Assembly (NCBI GenBank): GCA_965178125.1
Contig: OZ237747.1
Coordinates: 1-64,000 of the forward strand
Origin: Bilabrum cf. latius
Lineage: Eukaryota > Bigyra: Bicosoecida > Bigyra > Bicosoecida
Length of the DNA: 64,000 nt
Direction: 5' to 3'
Part shown: positions 55,989 to 64,000 of the stretch, in pieces
Layout of the letters: every line of letters begins with the position of its first letter
Numbering within the stretch: the stretch's first letter is position 1
The notes under the pieces: model-generated
Seen by the model: only the letters and a program-made list of their open reading frames with translations
Database searches by the model: none
Told to the model about the DNA's origin: nothing
Made by a program: the position numbers and the translations under genes

Positions 55989-58844
55989 TCACTCGAAGGG
56001 AATGACGAATCGCTCTCCAGCAGCCCGCCCACTCGTTGCCCCTGCCGCCCCTCTCTCCCCCTTCCCTCCTCCACGAGCCAGGCCGGCCGCCATCGCCTCT
56101 ACCGCCCTGCGGCCCGCCTCCCTCAGCCGGTCCCGCGCGTCCCCCGGCAGCCACCCCACTGTGTCTCTGCTCCCTGCAGACAACTCGAACCGCCCGGCAT
56201 GCCCCCTCACCGCCGAGTCCGCCAGCGAGTCCCGCACGCCTCTCTCCAGCGAAGGCAGCGCCACCCGCAGCACATCCCGGTCCTGGCTCACCAGCCGGGG
56301 GTCCAGGCCCAGCGAGGCCGGGGACACCACTCGCAGGCCGGCGATGAAGCCCTCCAGCGGCACCCTGACGCTGCCGGATGCACCACCCACACTGCCTTCG
56401 CCCAGCGGCCTGCCGTCCTGCGCCAGGTACTTGCGCCCCTCGGCGCGAGCGTCTGCCTCGCTGCCCACGCTCGATGAGCGGGCGCGCACCCTGGTTGGGC
56501 TCCGGTACCCAGCGATGGCTGCGTGTGCATTATCCCCACCCTGCCCCTGTCCCTGTCCCTTGCGTGCTTGTGTAGCGAACTGGATGTCGCTGTCGCTGTC
56601 GCTGACGCTGTCGTCGCCATCTCCGCCCTCGTCTCGCCTGCGCCACAGATCAGTCGCATCGATGGGCTCCGGGCCCGCCCCGCTGAGCAGCTGGTCCACC
56701 ACTGCCCAGCACATCCCTGTGGTCACCGGCTGCAGCGAGAACCTGAACTGGGCTCGGTACTCTGGGCGGATGGGCGCGGCATGGCTGGGGCTGACGGCTG
56801 AGGGCGAGCCAGACCCGTCGGTCAGTCCCATCGCAGGCTGGCTCGACGCATCTGGGCCGGGTGCAGGGGATGAGGAGAACGACGAGGAAGAGGAAGAAGC
56901 GGACGAGGAGACACCGGGGCGCGCAGGGTCGGCCTGCCGCGGGCCAAATGACGAGTGCGCCCTGCGCTTGGCAGCCTGGATGATGCCGGCGTGTTCCTTG
57001 AACTCTGCGTTGGCTTTCACCAGCTGCAGCACCCTGCTAGAGGCATCCCGCCTCGGGTCGAACCCCCGCCGCACCCAGCAGTTTCGGAAGGGGTCTTTGC
57101 TGAGCAAATAGGCCACCCCAGGTAGGAACTGGGCCAGCAGCCCGGGGACACGGTCCCTCGCAGGCAATCGCCCGCTGGGCATCCCGTCCAGCAGCGGGGC
57201 GAACCGATCCCCGTCCACGAGCGGGAAGAGGGTCTCGAGAGCGCCCTGGGGCCACACGGGTCGAAGCCGCAAGGCCCTCTGCAGCGCCACCATCAGCCGG
57301 AAAGCCATCCATTTGCTGGGAGGACATTCCCCCACTGGGGCGGATACGCTCCCAGAGGGTGAGGAGGACGCTGCCGAGGACGAGTACTAGGACGAGGGTT
57401 CCCCCCCTGCCTCCAGCCACCGCTGCCAGTCCGCAGGTGGGTGCTCCGGCGGAATGCTCTCCTCCACGAGGCCCTCTGAGTGCCTGAGCCTGTGCCTCGC
57501 CACTGCCTGCACCTCAGCAGATGTGAGCAGGGGCACTCCGGGCGCACTGTCAGCACCGGGCACTCCCCCCAGCCGCAGCCCACTGAGACCCACCGACCAC
57601 TCCGCCCTGGATGCAGCCTTCCGACGGATGGCGCTCCCGCTCCGTGGCGGCTGCTTGCTGTACGGGACGTCCTGCAGCCTGGTGGGCGGGAGCAAGTGGG
57701 CAGGCGGGGGGAAGCCCGGCTGCAGCACGCCCTGCAGCACCTGCCAGGGGGCCCCGCCCTGTGCTCGCGACAGCCAGTACCGCCCCCCCTTTGCAACGGC
57801 AGAGCCACCCTCCTCGCTGCGGTCATCCGATGTGGCCAGCCCATCTCCGGCGGCTCCCATCCGGAGAGCGCGCACTGTCTCGGCCACGCCTCGGGCCGCA
57901 GCCCAGGCGGTCGCAGCGGTGGCCTCGGTGGCGGTACTACCCAGCCGGCCGCTGCGGTCGTCTCGGCGGGTTACAGGGCAGCCCAGAAGCTCCGCGGCTA
58001 GGTCATGCGGGTCCACCGCACTTCTGTCAGCACCTCCAGCACCCGAGCTTCCTTGCCGTGCCAAGAGCTGGGCTGCCAATGCGCCTATTGCACCCTTTTC
58101 CTCGGCATCTTGCGTGCCAGCCGACAAACGGCCTAAACCTGCGCTAGTTTTACCCACACTGCTCCGAATTGCGCTTCCGAGCAATTGCGCTGCCATTTGT
58201 GGGAGCCGTGGCACCGCCCCAGATCCTTGATCCAAGGCCTAGAACGAGCCCAGCTTCCCAGGCCTGTAGTTCCCGCCATTTTTCTGAATTGTTTGTTCTG
58301 GTAGGACTTGCTGATCACAAGGCTCGTCAAAACGCTGCTGTCGATCCGCAACCCCGAGCAATTCGCCAGCTCCGGACGGGCGGATTCGAATTACAACAGC
58401 AGACACCGGGGCCGAGATCGCACGGCATGCCGAACTCTACAGGTCAAGTGGACGAACATGTAATTTGGCGTTACCAAGGGGTGCGCAAGCCTAAGCGAGT
58501 CCTGCGCTCCCACCAAGCAGGACTGCTGCTGTTTTGCTGCCCGCTACTCGAACCGGCAAGTTGATCAACTCAAGACGCCCGACCGGATACTCCAGGGGAA
58601 TCGAAATAGTGTCTGACATCTTCAAACAAGCAAAGCCAACAGCTGGGGCACTGGTCGGTAAATGGACGAGACCAGCGGTGGATGGCCCAGAAACACGCAC
58701 TTGCCTTGCCTCCATGGCGCCGCGCACGGATGCGGATGCCGTTGGTTCCGCTACTGTCGTGGTGGTGCCGAGGCAGACAGACCAACAAACTAGCGGCTGG
58801 GCGAGACAAGTACGAATCATCTGACTTCGAATCGACTTCTGCAT
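55989..58844 (-). CDS. Large orphan protein (951 aa)
   Basis: One frame on the minus strand from ATG 58844 to TGA 55989, interrupted only by TAG. N-terminus hydrophobic (MIRTCLAQPLVCWSVCLG), possibly a signal anchor. Beta-rich opening (ISIPLEYPVGRLELINLPVRV), then Ala/Gly-rich helical segments, and a more ordered part near residues 500-640 (WMAFRLMVALQRALRLRPVW, ALETLFPLVDGDRFAPLLDGM, FRFSLQPVTTGMCWAVVDQLL). Acidic SDSDSD stretch near 56600 (genomic). No recognised domain. Starts 59 bp from the divergent gene at 58904. Confidence 0.6.
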
Positions 58845-58903
58845 ATAACTACAAGTTTCATTGGCTTTCGCGGGGGAGACATCATTTTGTTGCAGTCGGA
58901 AAG

Positions 58904-59634
58904 ATGCATTCTACTAGAAGGCATAAGGCCGGCATCACCGAGCACCAGGTCGAGCGTGCTATCCTTGTGTACGCTGCCGATGTCAATTGGAGCTGGACTG
59001 TGTTCATTCAAGAGGCAATCTACAATTTTTTCGGGCATCTAGCCGCTGGTTTCATCTGGATGCGCCATGGGACAACCGGGCTGCAAAATCGGGCCTTCGA
59101 TTGCACTTGCTTTGGGTCTGGGCACATAGTCGTGATAATGCAGGCTGCCATCCTGCTGCTATCTATTTTATCTCTCACTTTTTTCGTCGCTGGGCGCGTG
59201 CTGCACGGGTTCGATTTTGAAGTCTCAGAGAGCGAGGTTTTGCTGGCCTTGAGCCTCAACATTTGCCGCTGCTTGACAATTGCGACAAAGTATGGCTTCA
59301 TGCCAAAGCCAGTGTACAAAGGGCTGGATAAGAGGGTCATGAGCGTCGAGTCGCGGTCCGAGTATCTTCTCCTCGGTGGCTGGTGGGCGCCCAGAAAAGA
59401 GCTGCTTTATAGAGAAATGGAGAAGGCCTCGGCCAGGCACGACCCTGAATTCGATACGCGCCTTGTAGTCTTCGAGACGAAAGAAGCGAAGCAGGCAGCC
59501 CTGGATGCCATGCGCTAGTCCCTCAATTTTTTCATTAAGATGGAGAGCGGCCGGCTCGCCCCTGACATCGAGCAGGAGCTGAGGTACAACAACGCCGCGT
59601 GGCAGCTCAAGTGCCAGCGAAACAAGGCCTAGCG

Positions 59635-59665
<31 letters not shown>

Positions 59666-61840
59666 CGGGGCGACGATTCGATTGAGATGCTAGCCCAGGC
59701 CCGCTCCCCCAGTCCCAAGGTCGAGGACGAGCACGAGCGAGCACCGCAAGAAGAAGAGGTAGCAGAGATGCAGGGCCCCTTGTCCTCGCTGGCGCTGCTG
59801 GCCAAGGACATGGGACCTTCCGCCGTGGAGTGGATGAGAGCCATTCGGGGCAGGAGGGCGCAGGAGCAGGCTGCCGCGGCAGCAGGGGGGACGGGTGGAG
59901 CCCGGGGCGAGGGGCAGCCACATCGCTCGGGCGCAGGCCGAAGCACGCACAACCCCTTGTAGCAAGCGGCCGGGGGCGGCAGCTAGTCAGCAGCCCAGCA
60001 GAGTGAGAAGGACGCACCGCTCGCGGGCTTCAAGCCGACCTCCCCTGCGCTGGTGGTGGCTGAGGCGCAGGGGAAGCGGGCGCGGGCTCGAGTTGCGCAC
60101 CAGCAGCGCGCTGCTGACTCGACCTTGTGCCAGTTGCTGGACAACACCGAGACGGGGAGGGACATCTGGAAGAAGGCCATGGCGGCCAGACACGCCATTC
60201 CGGCGAAGCTGTTTGCCTGGCACACTGTGGGCAAGTGCTACATGGAAGAGCCCTCCGTCTGGCTGTCTATCTTGGCCAAGGTGGTGGCCCTGATCTTCGC
60301 AGCGCTGCCTATCGCCGTGCGCATGGGACTGGATATTCCCCCCTTTGGCACCACCCCGCTGTCTGGCGCGGCGATCGTTACTACCATGATGCTCTCTGGT
60401 TTTTGCGCACACACCACAGCGCTCTACTGCTGCGTGGGGGCTCTGGATGCCTCCCGCCGCTTGCAGGTGCAGCTGGCCATGAGCGAGCTCATCGACCTCA
60501 AGAGGGACGGAGTTGCGGACGCGCGCATGATGGTGCAGTCCGTGCAGGCAGACATCGACTGCGAGAGGAGGCAGGCCGCCGCTGCAAAGGCGGGCCTGAG
60601 CTCGTGTGGCCCTGCCGGCGATCGGCGCCGCTCCTCGGGGCCTGGGCTGGACCGCAGGAGCACGCTGGACCTCTCCACGGAGCTGCAGCGTAAGGTGATG
60701 GAAAAGTCCATCGCGCACACAAGGCAGCAGGGGGGCTCCACGGGGCCCTCTGTGCTGCAGGCGGCTGCGCTGGGAACTGCTGGCCAGGGTCTAGCCAGCG
60801 CAGGGCAAGACGTAGCAGGCCTGGAGACCGACCTGGAGGGCAGTCTGCACACCATGTCATCCATGCCCCGTACCAGGAGGCGCATGTCCGTGCTGCATGA
60901 CGTGGCTCCGGGCATTGAGGTGGACAGCGACGAAGACGACAGCGATGGAGATTCGGGGGGGTTGGCGGCGGGGAGCAGAGCGGCTCCGGCGCAACGGGGC
61001 TGCGGCAACGGGGACAGTCGCCGGGCCCGCGCGGAGACCACCGGTCTGTCCAATGCCCTTTTGCGCGTTGGCGGCCGGCAGATGGCCCCTCCCGCGCGCT
61101 CGGAGCTGCTGGAGAGCGGCGCCCAGCTGTCTCAGAGCGCTGCTGCCCGATTCGTGCGAGACGAGTTGAGGACGCTGAGGCTGCCGCTGCTGCGCCCTGG
61201 CAATGTGGAGGCCTGGTTCCAGGTGAGGCGCGTGTGCTTGGACACGGGGCGGCTGTACGAGCGGCGCATCACGGCCAACGGGGGGCTGTACCTGGCTTTC
61301 GCATTGGCCAACCTGGTGGCTGTGTTCGTGATGGTATTTACCGAGGCGGGGGTGGTGGTGCGACTGGCAGAGACAGGCAACGTGTACGATCTGTCCAGGA
61401 GGGACCGCGTGCTGCTATCTCGGTTCGGGATCTTGGTGCTCTCCTGCCTGCTGCTAGAGCTGCTGTTCAGCCTGACAATCATCGCGCAGGTGGTGCTGGG
61501 AGCCATGTCCAACGAGGAGGGGACCATCCACTGCGACCGCATAGTGCAGGCAGAGGCAGTCGTCACCGAGCTCAGGTTCTCGCCCCCTACCGTGCTGATG
61601 CTGCTCGCAGCACAGCTCGCCAAGAACTCCGTGGATAGGGTTGCTCTACGCCTTGGAGCAGTGGCCGACGCATGCAACGTGGCGGCGCGGCGCATTCGTT
61701 CTGAGCTGGACGTGGAGCCGATGCGCATCCTGGGTCTGCCCGCATCTTTCGCGCTCGTGAGCACGATCGTGTCTGCGGCGGGGTCCGGGGTGGTGGCGGC
61801 AGCATCTGCAATCTCTGACACGGTCTCGCAGCAGGCGTGA
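58904..61840 (+). CDS. Multi-pass membrane orphan with polyglutamine tract (978 aa)
   Basis: One frame from ATG 58904 to TGA 61838, with at least five TAG as Gln. About seven hydrophobic spans occur in three groups: residues about 30-120 (AAILLLSILSLTFFVAGRVL), 455-520 (WLSILAKVVALIFAALPIAV, GAAIVTTMMLSGFCAHTTALY) and 795-870 (GGLYLAFALANLVAVFVMVF, FGILVLSCLLLELLFSLTIIA). Between groups 1 and 2 there is a polyQ run written as nine CAG plus a final TAG (59636-59665). The remainder is cytosolic-type, Ser/Arg/Gly-rich. The repeated arrangement could be a channel or transporter, but no family motif was found. An earlier in-frame ATG at 58682 is rejected because it overlaps the divergent gene. Confidence 0.65.
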
Positions 61841-61894
61841 CTCGAGATGCATGCGAGTGGCTCGCGTGGGTCCGGAATATGACTCCGGATTTCG

Positions 61895-61949
61895 TGCGGC
61901 AGACATCGACTGCGAGCGGAGGCAGGCCGCCGCTGCAAAGGCAGGCCTG
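61895..61949. repeat. 54-bp duplicated fragment of the upstream membrane-protein gene
   Basis: Sequence GGCAGACATCGACTGCGAG ... GCCGCTGCAAAGGC repeats 60543-60597 inside the membrane-orphan gene with two or three mismatches. Here it lies in the 229-bp gap between two convergent genes, out of any supported CDS. Confidence 0.85.
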
Positions 61950-62069
61950 GTACATATCCGGGTGTTTGGAGGATTCTACATCCGGATTGACACGCTTAAC
62001 CTAGACTTCTAGCTGATTCAAACTGTTCGCAACCGAGGGGTAGCTACCAGGCTACGCTTGTATCTCCGA

Positions 62070-63597
62070 TTATTCGGCACCTGTGGCACGACCCTCTCCA
62101 CCGCCCACCTGCTCCCCCAACATGAGACCCCTGATGTCCAGCAGTTCCTTTGGCACGCGCGCCTCGACTCGGTTGAATTCCACTTCCCAGGCGGCCCCTT
62201 CGCCTATCCTCCCCTCCTCCCCTTGTTCCCTGCCCTGCCCGTTCCCGTCCAAGCAGGCAGCACCCGACCGTTGGACGCGATGGATGCGCACCAGGCCTGC
62301 TCTGCTTCCACTGCCGGCAGCTCGCGGGGCCGGCGCCGCCCCCGACACGGTTGGAGGGACGAAGCTGACCTCGTCCTCATCCTCCTCCTCGCAGAGCTCG
62401 GCACTGAGGGAAAAGGCAGGGTGGCGACAACTGGCGTGGGGCGGTGTCCGGTGGCCGATGGCATGCGAATCGGCTCGCTGCTCTTTCACGACCAGTCTGG
62501 TCTCCCTGTCCCTATCTGCCAGCAGCCCACACCTTGCCTCCGGACGGAGAGGCGCGCTGGGCACCGCGATCACAACTCGAGGGCTAGTGAGAAGAGATCG
62601 TCCATCCGGCCTAGTGCGCCGCCCCCACAGGTTCTTGACCCTGGATACCCGCTCTGCTGCGCTCCCAGCAGTGCCAAGGGCCCCTTTGGCGCCTTTCTGC
62701 TGCCTGCCAACGGAATCGGCACGACCTGCACTGCCCGCCCCGCTGCCTAACTCAAAGGGCGCCAGACTCTCGATGTCCGTGCCTCGGTTGCGCGCCAGGC
62801 TGTCTGCTTGTGCCTATAACGCTTTGAAACCGGCCCTCACCCATGCTTGCATCCTATGCTACGGCGGTTTATCGCCCTGTGGCAAATCGTGCTGGGTGCC
62901 AGAAATTGACGCACCGGAGCTGCTGCTGTCTCTCGCACCACCCGAGGCTTTCGGATTCGTCGAAGTCCCGCTGGTAGCACCAGCATTGAGATCTTCCTCC
63001 TCGTGGGGTCCTGCAAGTAGGGCGTTTGCGGCACGGTGCCTGGGCGTGCCTGTTCCAGCAAGCAGTCCGATGGCTCGATGAATGAGTGCGTTCTCGACGC
63101 TGGACCACCCCGCTGAGTGGACACTGCCCCTGTCTCTATGAGCAACTGATTCGAATGGAATTAGTTGGTCAACTCCAAGTACGGCAATGTGATGACGGTG
63201 GCTTGAGGCCGCTGATCCGGCACGCAAGACGCTGTGCATGATCGCTCGAAGCGAATCGCATTCACAGACGTTCACACCGGAGGCTTCAGGTGGACATACT
63301 TCTGAGCCCCGCTAGTCACTTAATGCAGAATCTTGGCAAGATCCCCCTTGGATTCGCTTCATGGCTGACAGGTCCAAGCAGCCTTGGCTGCTGCACAGCA
63401 TGGAGCAGCTGCCTTCGCCTTTGCGATACTCAAAATTCAGGCGGAGCAACCAGTCGATCGCAATACTTTTCCGTAGACTGCGCTTGTAAATACGAATTGC
63501 CGGAAACACGACGCATACTACCAACAATCACAGCTCCGTGCGTGAGCCAAACAGGCCATGCTCACTCAAAACAGTCGCCCTCCAGTACCGCCGCCAT
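62070..63597 (-). CDS. Unknown protein, two exons (about 479 aa)
   Basis: Exons 63597-63566 and 63477-62070 on the minus strand, 88-bp GT-AG intron in phase 2, TAA stop. In-frame TAG at 63312, 62859, 62814 and others. The start MAAVLEGDCFDLRKSIAIDWLLRLNFEY looks natural, but the frame stays open upstream (IIDPFALGSAIEAT), so an earlier exon is possible. Middle part is Ser/Gly/Ala-rich; ends VEFNRVEARVPKELLDIRGLMLGEQ. No domain recognised. A 1-kb plus-strand frame over the same DNA is rejected as antisense. Confidence 0.55.
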
Positions 63598-64000
63598 TGT
63601 TGCCTCAATAGCCGAACCAAGCGCAAATGGATCGATAATATTTGAATTGGCTGTTGCTCAAGCCGTATGCCTGTGTTGCCCACTGCGGTGACCACAAGCC
63701 AATGATTCTTTGGTCGATTTCGGAATTCGTCCCCCTCCCGTGCCCAAGCGTGGGAGGGGGGGGTCCCACGCTTGGGCACCCCTGCCCAAGCGTGGGACCC
63801 CCCCGTCCACGCCTGGGCACCCTACGCCTGGAGCAGTCATCTGACTGCTCCAGCTAGTAGTTTAAAAGATGTTATGAACTCTAAATAAGATAAAGCTCAC
63901 ATACTCTTTACCGAGATGATTGAGGATCATATGGTCGCGGACCGGCCTGTGTTTGGACCAGCGGAACAGACCCATTTGGGGACGACGAGGATTGGCCCCA
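63598..64000. other. Right-edge interval with two strong inverted repeats
   Basis: No supported gene. GTGCCCAAGCGTGGGA (63740-63755) and its perfect complement (63764-63779) flank eight G; a direct copy of the left arm, TGCCCAAGCGTGGGA, recurs at 63783-63797. CTGGAGCAGTCA (63828-63839) and its perfect complement (63842-63853) flank a 2-base loop. The end (63854-64000) is AT-richer and continues past the window. Confidence 0.8.

Noticed and set aside
19205-62072. TAA also being a sense codon
   Set aside because: No conserved domain is crossed by an in-frame TAA; TAA occurs only at natural C-termini (19205, 19373, 62070) or upstream of starts. Three cases are few, so this rests mainly on its absence inside genes.
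62083-63081. 332-codon plus-strand frame (Pro/Ser/Arg-rich)
   Set aside because: It lies antisense to a spliced minus-strand gene with a better composition, natural start and TAG codons; GC-rich antisense frames are common here.
10294-63597. UAG meaning Leu, Tyr or Glu instead of Gln
   Set aside because: The sulfatase, isochorismatase and polyQ sites all call for Gln. One PTEN-like site (DLT-x-VTP) often has Tyr in relatives, but it is variable.

Overview
The window is one end of a nuclear chromosome from a GC-rich, gene-dense unicellular eukaryote. The left edge is a true telomere, a perfect 5'-CCCTAA-3' tract (TTAGGG type). Genes have few, short GT-AG introns (about 80-270 bp) and mostly alternate divergent and convergent pairs. 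The proteins include nuclear mRNA-export and capping factors, formin, peroxin and Golgi/secretory-type sulfatase. I cannot place the species. A UDP-keto-rhamnose epimerase/reductase and a class-II-type formin hint at an alga or alga-related protist.

The main result is the genetic code. Almost every gene is broken into pieces by in-frame TAG and by nothing else. When TAG is read as an amino acid, long frames appear: a 1,856-residue formin, a 2,001-residue orphan, and intact enzymes. No gene ends in TAG; genes end in TGA (about 20) or TAA (3). Conserved sites give the meaning as glutamine: TAG replaces Q in the sulfatase Y-x-Q-P-x-C-x-P-x-R site, in the isochorismatase-family C-D-M-Q motif, and caps a CAG polyglutamine run. 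All coding features below use UAG = Gln with UAA/UGA as stops. No decoding tRNA was seen in the window.

Layout. 1-8263: terminal telomere, then five about 1.4-kb units, each made of four 155-bp repeats, a short AT-rich spacer and about 119 perfect telomere repeats, plus a sixth truncated unit. 8264-10106: older degenerate subtelomere with duplicated blocks, three short telomere islands and a 70-bp minisatellite. 10294-28473: small membrane protein, PTEN-C2-FH1-FH2 formin, W2-domain translation factor, membrane protein, RNA 5'-triphosphatase, FoP-type export protein, mitochondrial-type Nudix hydrolase, secreted NHL-repeat protein, isochorismatase-family hydrolase, and a rhamnose-pathway epimerase/reductase. 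28845-46892: secreted lyase-like protein, RGG-box protein, a 2,001-residue orphan, HINT-type HIT hydrolase, ankyrin protein, EF-hand-like protein, tandem C39-like peptidase, an unknown protein, and a five-exon arylsulfatase. 47086-63597: secreted orphan, PEX13-like peroxin, nucleoredoxin-like protein, an unknown protein with a start-proximal hairpin, Rae1/Gle2 WD-repeat mRNA-export factor, and three large orphan proteins. The last 400 bp hold two strong inverted repeats and no clear gene.

Several genes belong to nuclear mRNA metabolism (capping triphosphatase, FoP-domain protein, Rae1, W2 factor), but they are dispersed and nothing suggests an operon. Exon models come from reading splice sites by eye; transcript data were not available.
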